64,000 nucleotides of DNA from positions 838,501-902,500 of the forward strand of contig JAYJMM010000109.1 of the NCBI GenBank assembly GCA_037349105.1, read 5' to 3'. Shown here one piece after another: positions 42,601-53,900 of this stretch (its first letter is position 1; each line of letters begins with the position of its first letter). Source of the DNA: Limnomonas spitsbergensis. Lineage: Eukaryota > Chlorophyta > Chlorophyceae > Chlamydomonadales. The translations under genes were made by a program, and so were the position numbers. Under the pieces are notes generated by a model. The model worked only from the letters and a program-made list of their open reading frames with translations, did not search any database and was not told the DNA's origin.

Positions 42601-43329
42601 ATACCTGAGGATGGCAAAAGGATGAACATGTGTGTCAGGGAATCCAAGAAAGTGTGCAGCTTGGGCTTCACAAAGAGTGAGAGTGAGAGTGGCGAGATTT
42701 AACAAAGTGTGTACACATCCTTGTGTCTCTTTTGCTAGGACTTGACAAGGTGTGAGACCAGCCGCCCAACCCTAAAATCATGAGACGCAATCACAAAAAA
42801 AGCCCGAGTGCGCATGCTGCCCTCTTCATCAGCCGAGAAAAGGCGAGCAGGAAACAGGAAAGGCTTGTGTGGAGGATTCAGAGTGAACATGAGTGTATCG
42901 TGGGAAGTGTGGAAGTGCAGAAATCAGGTGGAGTGGCGGTCTTCCGATCTTTTTGAGCCTCTTTTTGGTTTAAAGTTTGGTTTTTTGGTACGAGCTGCAC
43001 TGCCACAAGGACACCTTGCATAAGATGTCCTAGTGGCAGGAGTGAGGCCCTCGTTCCCCTTGAAGCAGAGCTCATGACCATGCTTGATGACAAAACAAGA
43101 GCAACGACACCAAACTCTTCAAATTCAACAAATGAAAGAAATGGACCGTTTTGTTTTTCCTAACCCCGCCTCATCAGACAGCACTGGCGCGGCCTCCCCA
43201 CCTGGCCCCTCCCCCTCCTGGTCCCCTGCACAGCCGTTGAGAAGGTGGAGTCCCTCCAGCCCCTTGATGTGCACGTCACGTCCACCTTGAGGTCCAAAGT
43301 CCCATTGTATCAGACGGCCCTCAGAATCC
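39651..43329 (-). CDS. Multi-exon gene, possible permuted papain/LRAT-like protein (5' end missing)
   Basis: Five exons join in phase on the minus strand: 43329-43202 (DSEGRLIQWDFGPQGGRDVH), 42604-42451 (EIREHSLSELPPELPVVHIG ... PLKYVLMNNDCR), 41752-41680 (HYANNLVKHLTGKERSTAYH), 40419-40351 (YLCKVKQEGALSHLHWPFIS) and 39920-39817, or on to a stop at 39651 (VVTDVENWGAVRRSADVSAA). All have CAG acceptors and GTGGG/GTGTG/GTACG donors. The VVHIG strand followed by NDCRHYANNLV recalls the Cys-His arrangement of circularly permuted NlpC/P60 or LRAT-type hydrolases; this is inference. A further exon-like piece (43072-43024) and an additional copy of the 40419 exon (about 40560-40490) exist. The first exon(s) lie beyond 43329 and were not found. 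Introns hold 27-bp and 35-bp minisatellites. Confidence 0.55.
40000..40115 (+). repeat. 18-bp tandem repeat
   Basis: About six copies of CATGATTTCCGCCTAATT (C/A at one site) lie in the last intron of the minus-strand gene. Confidence 0.75.
40360..40565 (-). repeat. Exon duplication (about 40560-40490 and 40419-40351)
   Basis: Both copies have CCCCCGCAG/CCCACAG acceptors and then encode YLCKV(M/K)QEGALSHLH. The upstream copy continues without the shared donor. Only the lower copy joins its neighbours in phase. Confidence 0.6.
40597..41400. repeat. 35-bp intronic minisatellite, about 23 copies
   Basis: The unit starts GGAGGCAACACCA(A/G)ACAGG and repeats every 35 bp. Reverse-complemented, it resembles the intron sequence just before the acceptor of the 40419 exon (CTCAG-TTGACCTCCTGTTTGG), so it was probably seeded there. 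Confidence 0.85.
41785..42145. repeat. 27-bp intronic minisatellite, about 13 copies
   Basis: The unit contains GGATTTAATG(G/A)ATGGGTCAA with an AGG/ACAG variant, and fills the intron between the 42604 and 41752 exons. Confidence 0.85.
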
Positions 43330-43833
43330 CTGCGGCCAGGAATTAGTTGTGTGTCGAGGGGTGAGGGGGCAGGTTGACTTCAATTGGGTAGCAGGGTTTA
43401 GGCGGGTCGGGTTCAGTTGTGTGTCAGGGGAGCGGGGCAGGTGAGATTCAGATCAGTGTCAGGGGGGCGGGCAGGTGGTAGGGTCGCGGGTCTGAATGCA
43501 GGACTGGATGCTATTTTATTACAAAAGACCCACTCCAGGTTGTCTAATGATTACTCCTCAGTCTCCACACACCTGGGGCTATCCCCCCCCCCAAGGGTGT
43601 CTCATCACTCCATGGAACATATCAGTTGTCCTGTAGTAGGCGAGTGGTAGCCATTTCCTATCAGTACTGCGGGTTGAAAGTAAGTCGGATTAGCGATTTC
43701 AGCCCAGCCACTCGCCAAAATACAAAATAAGCCGGCTCGCTGAAGATGCCGGCTGTGCCCACTTTCACACTTGTTCACACCCTTGGCTCCTAGAAAAGGA
43801 AGTGCCGATTTCGACATCAGAAACACTGGAGGG

Positions 43834-45350
43834 TCATACAGTATGCCACTTAAGGGCAGGAGGGTCATAGGGTATGCCACTAAAGGGCAGGAGGGTCATA
43901 GGGTATGCCACTAAAGGGCAGGAGGGTCATAGGGTATGCCACTTAAGGGCAGGAGGGTCATAGGGTATGCCACTTAAGGGCAGGAGGGTCATAGGGTATG
44001 CCACTAAAGGGCAGGAGGGTCATAGGGTATGCCACTTAAGGGCAGGAGGGTCATAGGGTATGCCACTTAAGGGCAGGAGGGTCATAGGGTATGCCACTAA
44101 AGGGCAGGAGGGTCATAGGGTATGCCACTAAAGGGCAGGAGGGTCATAGGATATGCCACTAAAGGGCAGGAGGGTCATAGGGTATGCCACTTAAGGGCAG
44201 GAGGGTCATAGGGTATGCCACTAAAGGGCAGGAGGTTCATAGGGTATGCCACTAAAGGGCAGGAGGGTCATAGGGTATGCCACTAAAGGGCAGGAGGGTC
44301 ATAGGGTATGCCACTAAAGGGCAGGAGGGTCATAGGGTATGCCACTAAAGGGCAGGAGGGTCATAGGGTATGCCACTAAAGGGCAGGAGGGTCATAGGGT
44401 ATGCCACTAAAGGGCAGGAGGGTCATAGGGTATGCCACTTAAGGGCAGGAGGGTCATACAGTATGCCACTAAAGGGCAGGAGGGTCATAGGGTATGCCAC
44501 TAAAGGGCAGGAGGGTCATAGGGTATGCCACTAAAGGGCAGGAGGGTCATAGGGTATGCCACTTAAGGGCAGGAGGGTCATAGGGTATGCCACTTAAGGG
44601 CAGGAGGGTCATAGGGTATGCCACTTAAGGGCAGGAGGGTCATAGGGTATGCCACTAAAGGGCAGGAGGGTCATAGGGTATGCCACTAAAGGGCAGGAGG
44701 GTCATAGGGTATGCCACTAAAGGGCAGGAGGGTCATAGGGTATGCCACTTAAGGGCAGGAGGGTCATAGGGTATGCCACTAAAGGGCAGGAGGTTCATAG
44801 GGTATGCCACTAAAGGGCAGGAGGGTCATAGGGTATGCCACTAAAGGGCAGGAGGGTCATAGGGTATGCCACTAAAGGGCAGGAGGGTCATAGGGTATGC
44901 CACTAAAGGGCAGGAGGGTCATAGGGTATGCCACTAAAGGGCAGGAGGGTCATAGGGTATGCCACTAAAGGGCAGGAGGGTCATAGGGTATGCCACTAAA
45001 GGGCAGGAGGGTCATAGGGTATGCCACTAAAGGGCAGGAGGGTCATAGGGTATGCCACTTAAGGGCAGGAGGGTCATAGGGTATGCCACTAAAGGGCAGG
45101 AGGGTCATAGGGTATGCCACTAAAGGGCAGGAGGGTCATAGGGTATGCCACTAAAGGGCAGGAGGGTCATAGGGTATGCCACTAAAGGGCAGGAGGGTCA
45201 TAGGGTATGCCACTAAAGGGCAGGAGGGTCATAGGGTATGCCACTAAAGGGCAGGAGGGTCATAGGGTATGCCACTTAAGGGCAGGAGGGTCATAGGGTA
45301 TGCCACTAAAGGGCAGGAGGGTCATAGGGTATGCCACTAAAGGGCAGGAA
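43834..45350. repeat. 31-bp minisatellite, about 49 copies
   Basis: The unit includes AGGGCAGGAGGGTCATAGGG then TATGCCACT(T/A)A. Units differ mainly at one T/A site (CTTAAG or CTAAAG). Rare variants are shared at exact multiples of the unit: GGTTCAT at 44234 and 44792 (558 bp, 18 units) and CATACAG at 43835 and 44455 (620 bp, 20 units). The array may lie in an upstream intron of the minus-strand gene. Confidence 0.9.
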
Positions 45351-45399
45351 GGCGTGTCCACAACCGATCTGTGGTTGTAAGACCCGAAGGTATACCCTC

Positions 45400-45535
45400 C
45401 CCTCCACTTCGCTCTAGGGAACATGGCGTGTCCACCCTCCCAGCACTGACCTGATGATCACCAGATAATGGTCCACTTCGTTCTAGGGCAACATGACATG
45501 TGTCCACCCTCCCAGCACTGACCTGATGATCACGA
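45400..45535 (+). repeat. Short tandem duplication, about 75-bp unit
   Basis: GTCCACCCTCCCAGCACTGA CCTGATGATCAC occurs twice (about 45430 and 45500), each after CTAGGG-AACATG. Non-coding. Confidence 0.55.
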
Positions 45536-46300
45536 GAAAGTGGCAGATACCCATGTCCAGTATGCACTGCTTCAAAGGGGTTGAAAGGTTTCGAAACGCC
45601 TTCCCTGCAGGGTGGACGCAGCGGGGTGTAAAATGTTTCAGAGGGACAGTCAACCAGCGGTGGCACTGGGATGGAAGGCAATAGCAATTGTGCACCATGG
45701 TGGCAATACAGCATGCTAAGGCACAGGTTCAGCCGCCCGGATTGTACTACCAAGGGAGCACAGTACGGCACAGCTTTCGCCAAATTGTGCTCCCATGTTT
45801 TTTGTACATTGCTCGCAAGAAAGGCTTTTCAACACCCCTGGTCAGAACCTCTGTTGCGGTGACTGGGGGAGCGCCTGCGCCTGCATAGTTCATTTGCGGA
45901 TGCTGAAGGTCCCATGTGTAGTTTCACGTTCGGGCGGAGCACCATTCCCGACTTTCTACTGGAGCACATGTTCTGGAACAGATGCAATTCACAGACACAT
46001 GGGACATCAGCATGGGTGTTATAAAACCTTGTCATATCTTCTGAAATGGCACCTTTCCAATGGCACCAGTACCAGACCTCTACCAACCAGAAACCGTGGT
46101 GCAGGCCAGGCCCTGGCGGTACTACCGCTACTCTATTCTCGCTGGCTGATTCCGTACATGGAAAGTCCACAGTCTGATACGAGGGAATTTCGAGCTCGGA
46201 AGCCAAACATCACATGATAAGCCATTAACACGGTCTGTCAAAAATACCATATCAGACGATATGATATCATATGATGACCCATAAGACCATACCGTGCTAC
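45536..46300. other. No gene recognised
   Basis: A 125-codon frame on the minus strand and a 140-codon frame on the plus strand overlap without recognisable motifs. Confidence 0.3.
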
Positions 46301-46301
46301 C

Positions 46302-46643
46302 ATGCGTGGTGGCCCAGCACAGACAAGTGCCCATGAAAACCCATGCGGATTTCACAGCCCCAGTGACGACGCACACCAGCCCTCAAAATATCAGTTTCCA
46401 TGGCAGCTTGAGCCAGATTTTAAGAGGCATCGTCCCATATATGCTTCTTGGATCGGGCTTGAGATGCAAGCAAGGGCAGCCACGGCTGCAGAGTGGGGAA
46501 AAGGACATTTGGAGCCCTCTGCCATTCCAGCAACGCGTTCGCATGCGCGTTACTGGAAATACTTGTCGGAAGTAACCACTTTCGCCTCGGCAACGCCCGC
46601 CGCCCTTCTGAACCCGCCTGGGAGTTTGATCGGCTGGGAGTGA
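46302..46643 (+). CDS. Unidentified ORF or exon
   Basis: The plus frame has protein-like composition (FPWQLEPDFKRHRPIYASWI, ATAAEWGKGHLEPSAIPATR, HARYWKYLSEVTTFASATP) and ends with TGA at 46641-46643. I do not recognise it. An alternative is a shadow of the 99-codon minus frame. No splice partner was identified. Confidence 0.25.
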   Translation: MRGGPAQTSAHENPCGFHSPSDDAHQPSKYQFPWQLEPDFKRHRPIYASWIGLEMQARAATAAEWGKGHLEPSAIPATRSHARYWKYLSEVTTFASATPAALLNPPGSLIGWE

Positions 46644-47054
46644 ATGCCGAGAAGCGTCGAGACCCGTCACCCCAGGTCGCATGCGGCGATCGCTAGCTAG
46701 CCTACCTCAACTCGGATTTCCAACTGGGTTCACGAGTTTGAGTGGGGACTGGGGGGGGGGGTACATCGAGCCCCAGCTAGCCAAAGCGTTTTTTTGAATG
46801 GAGTGTCCGCGCTGCAGAAAAGAGGCTCTTTCGCTGCAGCGATTGGTGCCGCATGCTTAAATACCGAAAGGTTATCATGCAACAATAGAGTCGTAGAGCT
46901 GGGGGGGAGGCATCCGTTAAAGCATGATTACTCGCGGAGGTTAAACATGGGCTGCACGACTTAACTGTCTAAAGATCCAGCATCACCTGTCATCCGTATC
47001 GACAGGAACACGTTTCCTTGTTGAACTCCTGTAATCTCAAAACCTCACCTCCCC

Positions 47055-47462
47055 AGCAGCTGAAAGCGCGGGACGCAACATAAACGTCGGAAGGCCCGTC
47101 GTCTGCTGCCCCGCCGCTGTTGCTTGCAATTCTCTTCAAGTTATGGGATGCGGTGCTCTCGCTGGTATCGAGCATTGTCAACGCTGTGGGCTCGGACACG
47201 CTGCGTCGCATGCGCTGGGCAGCTCTTCTGTCCGGTTGGTTGTCCACCACTGGCATTTGACGAAGCATTTGCTGTGCCCCCGCTAAGTTGTTGCTAACGT
47301 GCTGGGTCCAAATTCCACCTTTCTCAACCACGTTGCACAGAGCCCGCGGACACTCCAACGCCGGGCCCGGTATGAAAGCGTGTAGTGACAGTGGCGATTC
47401 GAGAAGTTTGTTGAATACAAGGGTTGCAATAGTTTCGGGAGGAATAGCATCTAGAGTGATGC
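47055..47462 (-). CDS. Exon of an unidentified protein, F-box-like start
   Basis: Following an acceptor ACCAG|GC near 47462, the frame reads ITLDAIPPETIATLVFNKLL, SPLSLHAFIPGPALECP, CNVVEKGGIWTQHVSNNLAG, QQMLRQMPVVDNQPDRRAAQ, then a Ser/Thr-rich region, with a donor GGGGAG|GTGAGG near 47053. The first block loosely resembles an F-box. The frame lies head to head with the PUS1-like gene, whose ATG is about 490 bp away; a shared promoter region is possible. Other exons were not established, though 47700-47615 may be one. Confidence 0.4.
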
Positions 47463-47949
47463 CTGGTCAAGTATACGAATCCCGCGATCGGAGTGATTCA
47501 CACAACTATGATTGATCCATTGATCCACACGTGTTACTCTTCGTGTGACTGCTCGAACCCGCCAGTAGCCAACCCTTCGCCAAGCTCCCTGTCCAACACC
47601 TAAATAGCTCACCCCAAATGCTGTAGACTGTCGCGTTGGAGGATTCTGATGAAATTTAAATACAGTGTGACAGCGTAGGTTCACTTTCTTAAGGGCAGGT
47701 GTTGCTAACCTTCCACGCGTGCACGAATCCTGAATTCCTGATCAGATTGAATAGCTGATCCCCTGGCTGATCCCTTCTTCCAGCTTGGCTAGGGTTTTGG
47801 GACGGGTTCAGTACCTCGACAGGCTTGTTGCGAGAGTGCGAAGCCCTGCACCAATTCATCGCGCCTCGTCATTGAATATGCACATTTGAATTGAACGTTT
47901 GAGTATACTCCAGCCCCTTGGCCATCGCCCGCACTAGCCGTCACGCAAC

Positions 47950-50900
47950 ATGGCGACCGATGCCACAGCTACTGTCGTCGCCGCCCCCCCCGCTCCCGAC
48001 TTCAAGAGCCTATCAAAGAAAACAGTAGCTCTCCATGTCGGATACGTCGGCACGGGGTACAAAGGTTCGATTGTTTTTCTATCTGGGGGGGTCTGGAAAT
48101 CCCCCATTCAGTAGTGGGCGCGTCCCATCTCGATGCCATGCACAGCCATCGCATGCCTGTGTACTCTGCCTTACGTCATGCAAAGATGAACAGTCACATA
48201 TTCCTCGTGACATGCCCCATGCCAGTTCCTATGCAGGGCCCCAAATCCATTCCCCATGGCAGGCCCCATATCAGACCCCATGCCAGTTCCCATGCCAGAC
48301 CCCACGCCTGGCAACATGAGCGGCCCATGCTTGAACCCATGACATCACGTATGCCTGGCCCCATACCAGGTCATGCATCAGAACCTATAGCAGGCCCCAG
48401 GTCAGGAAGTGTGAGCAGTGCACTTATACGCCCTCCACAATTTCTGCCTCACTCTACCTTGAACCCTAAACCTCGCTCCCTCGCCCTCGCTCAGGCTCGG
48501 CAGTGAATCGGACGCTCGGAGAGGCTGCCACAGTGGAACAGGTGTGGGCAATCTTATCTAGGGTTCGGGATTAGGGTTGACCAAGTGTGAACGATTGTCT
48601 GTAGGGTTAAGCAAATGCAGGCAATCGTCTTCATGTTTCGTGTCTTGGGTTGAACATGTGTGATGTTTGGTGGGTGTATGGGGGGAGGTAGGTGGGGGAG
48701 GGAAGAGCATATTACGCGTGTTGTCGGCTTGCTGCACTGCATTGTGTTGCTCTGCTGAACAAGTTGTACGTCATGGTAGTACTGCTAGATAGACATTGTA
48801 CTGCACCGCTATCAACATGTCCACACACACACGCTTCCACACTTCCTTCGCCTGTATCAGGTTCTGGAGGAAGCCATCCTAAAAGCCGGGTTGATGAACG
48901 AGTTGAATTTCGGGTCGTTTAGCAAGATCAAGTGGACACGTGCATCGCGCACAGACAAGGGGGTGCACTCACTGGGGACAGTGAGTGGACACATCAGGGC
49001 TTGATTCACTGATCTTCTATCTTCTGCCCTTATGCCGAGGGAGATGGTGAGTGGACGCATCAGGGCTTGATTCACCGATCTTCTATCTTCTGCCCTTATG
49101 CCGAGGGAGATGGTGAGTGGACGCATCAGGGCTTGATTCACCGATCTTCTATCTTCTGCTCTTGTGCCGAGGGAGATGGTGAGTGGACGCATCAGGGCTT
49201 GATTCACCGATCTTCTATCTTCTGCTCTTATGCCGAGGCATATGGTGAGTGGACGCATCAGGGCTTGATTCACCGATCTTCTATCTTTTGCTCTTGTGCC
49301 GAGGGAGATGGTGAATGGACGCATCAGGGCTAGATTCACCGATCTTCTATTTCGCTCTTGTGCCGAGGGAGATGGTGAATGGACGCATTAGGGCTTGATT
49401 CACCGATCTTATATCTTCTGCTCTTATGCCGAGGGAGATGGTGAGTGGACGCATCAGGGCTTGATTCACTTGTTTTCTATCTTCTGCTCTTATGCCGAGG
49501 GAGATGGTGAATGGACGCATTAGGGCTTGATTCACCGATCTTCTATCTTTTGCTCTTGTGCCGAGGGAGATGGTGAATGGACGCATTAGGGCTTGATTCA
49601 CCGATCTTCTATCTTCTGCTCTTATGCCGAGGCATATGGTGAGTGGACGCATCAGGGCTTGATTCACCGATCTTCTATCTTTTGCTCTTGTGCCGAGGGA
49701 GATGGTGAATGGACGCATCAGGGCTAGATTCACCGATCTTCTATCTTTTGCTCTTGTGCCGAGGGAGATGGTGAATGGACGCATTAGGGCTTGATTCACC
49801 GATCTTATATCTTCTGCTCTTATGCCGAGGGAGATGGTGAGTGGACGCATCAGGGCTTGATTCACTTGTTTTCTATCTTCTGCTCTTATGCCGAGGGAGA
49901 TGGTGAATGGACGCATTAGGGCTTGATTCACCGATCTTCTATCTTTTGCTCTTGTGCCGAGGGAGATGGTGAGTGGACGCATCAGGGCTTGATTCACTTG
50001 TTTTCTATCTTCTGCTCTTGTGCCGAGGGAGATGGTGAATGGACGCATTAGGGCTTGATTCACCGATCTTCTATCTTTTGCTCTTGTGCCGAGGGAGATG
50101 GTGAATGGACGCATCAGGGCTAGATTCACCGATCTTCTATCTTTTGCTCTTGTGCCGAGGGAGATGGTGAATGGACGCATTAGGGCTTGATTCACCGATC
50201 TTCTATCTTTTGCTCTTGTGCCGAGGGAGATGGTGAATGGACGCATTAGGGCTTGATTCACCGATCTTCTATCTTTTGCTCTTGTGCCGAGGGAGATGGT
50301 GAATGGACGCATTAGGGCTTGATTCACCGATCTTCTATCTTTTGCTCTTGTGCCGAGGGAGATGGTGAATGGACGCATTAGGGCTTGATTCACCGATCTT
50401 CTATCTTTTGCTCTTGTGCCGAGGGAGATGGTGAATGGACGCATTAGGGCTTGATTCACCGATCTTCTATCTTTTGCTCTTGTGCCGAGGGAGATGGTGA
50501 ATGGACGCATTAGGGCTTGATTCACCGATCTTCTATCTTTTGCTCTTGTGCCGAGGGAGATGGTGAATGGACGCATCAGGGCTTGATTCACCGATCTTCT
50601 ATCTTTTGCTCTTGTGCCGAGGGAGATGGTGAATGGACGCATTAGGGCTTGATTCACCGATCTTCTATCTTTTGCTCTTGTGCCGAGGGAGATGGTGAAT
50701 GGACGCATCAGGGCTTGATTCTCCGATCTTCTATCTTATTCTGAGGGCACATTTGTGCAACCTTTACATACCGATATGGTTTAATAAACTTAGAAATAAG
50801 ATGCATGGTTGTTTATACCGGTAGAGTTATGCTAACGATATCATTGGTGACTGTCCTGTATGTGGGTGTGGATCAGGGAGGCCTTCCATGGCTTCATCAG

Positions 50901-53900
50901 CAGCTTTTAATCAGCCCGGCTACTGCCGTCCCGCCCCTCTCCGCAACCACCTGACAGGTTTCACTCCATAGCATGAAGGGGGCTGCAGCAATCTGTAGCA
51001 GCCAAGCTGCGGGGCTCTACGGCCTCGATATCTTGGAGAAGGGGACCCCGCTTCGCTCCGCATCCCCACTTAGCCCCTCACCCCCTGCACCCCTCACGCC
51101 CCGCACCCCGCACCCCCCGCTCCCCTCCCACCCCACACTCCTCACACCCCACACCCCTCGCACCCCACACCCCACACCCCTGCCTTTCCTGTTCCTGCTC
51201 GCCTTTTCTCAGCTGCTGACGAGCGCCCTATGCGCACCCGGACTGTTTTTGTGTGTTAGTGTCTCAGGTTTTCTAGGGTTGGGCGGCTGGCCTCACACCT
51301 TGTAAAGCCAAAAAAAAACTCACCCCCCCCTCACACTCTCTGATGCTTGCACCATCTCCCTCGGCACTTCTACTAAACCCATGCCCATTGTCGTTCCTCC
51401 CTCCCTACCCGTTGCAGGCGACGTCCATGCGCCTCCGAGTGCACTATCATTCCACACTTAGTCCTGAACCCCAGACACTCATCTCTAAAACCTGAACACC
51501 ACGCCCAGCCTGTGTGGGTAGGCGTCTCATGTTTCCCTTCACCCCCTGGTTTCAGGTCATGTCTATGCGCCTCCGTGTGCACTATTGTTCCACACTTAGT
51601 CCTGAAGCCCAGACACTCATCTCTTAACCCTGAACACCACGCCCAGCCTGTGTGGGTAGGCGTCTCATGTTTCCCTTCACCCCCTTGTTTCAGGTCATGT
51701 CCATGCGCCTCTATGTGCACTATTGTTCCACACTTAGTCCTGAACCCCAGACACTCATCTCTTAACCCTGAACACAACGCTCAGCTTGTGTGGGTACGTG
51801 TTGAATTGTTCCCTCCCCTCCTCCTTTCAGGTCATGTCCATGAGCTCAGCCTGCATGGCTACATGTGAAATGGTTCCCTCCCCTCCCTTCCTTGTTCAGG
51901 TCATGTCCATGAGCTCAGCTTGCATGGCTACGTGTTCAATGGTTCCCTCCTCTCCCCTCCTTGTTCAGGTCATGTCCATGAGCTCAGCTTGGATGGCTAC
52001 GTGTTCAATGGTTCCCTCCTCTCCCCTCCTTGTTCAGGTCATGTCCATGAGCTCAGCTTGGATGGCTACGTGTTCAATGGTTCCCTCCTCTCCCCTCCTT
52101 GTTCAGGTCATGTCCATGAGCTCAGCTTGGATGGCTACGTGTTCAATGGTTCCCTCCTCTCCCCTCCTTGTTCAGGTCATGTCCATGAGCTCAGCTTGGA
52201 TGGCTACGTGTTCAATGGTTCCCTCCTCTCCCCTCCTTGTTCAGGTCATGTCCATGAGCTCAGCTTGGATGGCTACGTGTTCAATGGTTCCCTCCTCTCC
52301 CCTCCTTGTTCAGGTCATGTCCATGAGCTCAGCTTGCATGGCTACGTGTTCAATTGTTCCCTCCTCTCCCCTCCTTGTTCAGGTCATGTCCATGAGCTCA
52401 GCTTGGATGGCTACGTGTTCAATGGTTCCCTCCTCTCCCCTCCTTGTTCAGGTCATGTCCATGAGCTCAGCTTGGATGGCTACGTGTTCAATGGTTCCCT
52501 CCTCTCCCCTCCTTGTTCAGGTCATGTCCATGAGCTCAGCTTGGATGGCTACGTGTTCAATGGTTTTCTCCCCTCCTCCTTTCAGGTCATGTCCATGCGC
52601 CTCCTGGTGCATGATGATCGTTACAGGGCCAGCGGTGACCCCGAAGGCCTCACCCATGCGGACCTCATCAATGAACACCTGCCGCCAGCCATCCGCGTCT
52701 TCGCGGTGCAAAAGACAAACAAGGTACACTAAGGATTGAAGGTTGAGGCAAACTGGCGCAATAATGCTCGAGAGCACCTGTTCCTCCTCATGGTGATAAG
52801 AGGTTCTGGGGTGAAGGGTTAAGGGCTGGGGACACTCGGGGGAACATCCAGCTTCATCACTCTTAGGGCTTATGGTATCAACACATGGGAAGATTGCTGG
52901 TTGGTGAGCATGCAGATACAGGGTAACCCCGGTCGAGCCATGAGAAACACACACACACACATGTCTGCTGCCTCTGCTGACCTAAAGCTGGAACTAGCTA
53001 GTCCGAAACTGCATTCTGCGGCGCTAAGGATTCGGAATCCTCACACCTTGTCCACACTTGTCCCATCCACAGAAATTTAATGCGCGGCACCAGGCAATCA
53101 GCCGTGTCTACGAGTACTACCTGCCAGTCTCACTGTTAGGTAAGCAGTTAATAGTGTGATGTTAGTTGTTACTCATGTTATGTCAGCAGAGATTCGTTTC
53201 ATGTAAACACACACTGCTGTGGGTTAAGCAGTTACTGGTGTGACAAAAGCAGTTCCTGATGTGATGTAAGCAGTTACTGGTGTGATTGTAGCAGTCAGGG
53301 GTGTGATGGTAGCAGTTACTGGTGTGATGGTAGCAATTAGTGGTGTGATGTAAGCAGTTGCTGGTGTGGTGGGAGCAATTAGGAGTGTGATATAAGCAGT
53401 TGCTGGCACCATGTCAGCAGAGGGTATCATTGTGTGGGGTTCTGTTTGCATCCAGGTGCCCGCCCAATCTCCCGTGCAGTGTCTGTGCTTCCTGATCATC
53501 TTCCTTGCACATATAAACCATTTCCTTGTGCCTACATGATTGTCTTCATTGCCCCCCTTAAGAATCTGTTACTTTCTGTTACTTTCTTTCCTTGACCTGT
53601 CCCTGGTGTCTGAGTCGCTTGTCCCCTCCTCTTTGTGCCGGCTGTCGCAGAGCTGCAAATGGACGGCAGCGAGTTTGATAAAGAGCGCATTGCTTTGTTC
53701 CGCAAGACACTTAATACATACCTGGGTTCACACCCCTTCCACAACTTCACCAAGATGAGGTGATCAGGGGGGGGCGGGGAGGGGAGGCAGGGAGAAGGGG
53801 AAGAGGGAGGGGGGGAGGAGGGAGTTCCAAAGTTTGAAAGCCCAGCCCAGCCCAGCCCAGCCCAGTCCAGCCATTATTGTAAGGAGCGAGGATGGCGGGG

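Noticed and set aside
43834..45350. CRISPR array
   Set aside because: The units are contiguous direct repeats with no unique spacers, in a eukaryotic context.
49347..50708. 453-codon minus-strand ORF of identical 22-residue repeats
   Set aside because: It is the reverse reading of the 66-bp intron array. The unit is a multiple of three with no stop, so the frame is an artefact.
51786..52739. Plus-strand ORFs of 317 and 270 codons
   Set aside because: They are the 69-bp acceptor-derived array read through into exon 4. Only 52586-52723 is supported as coding.
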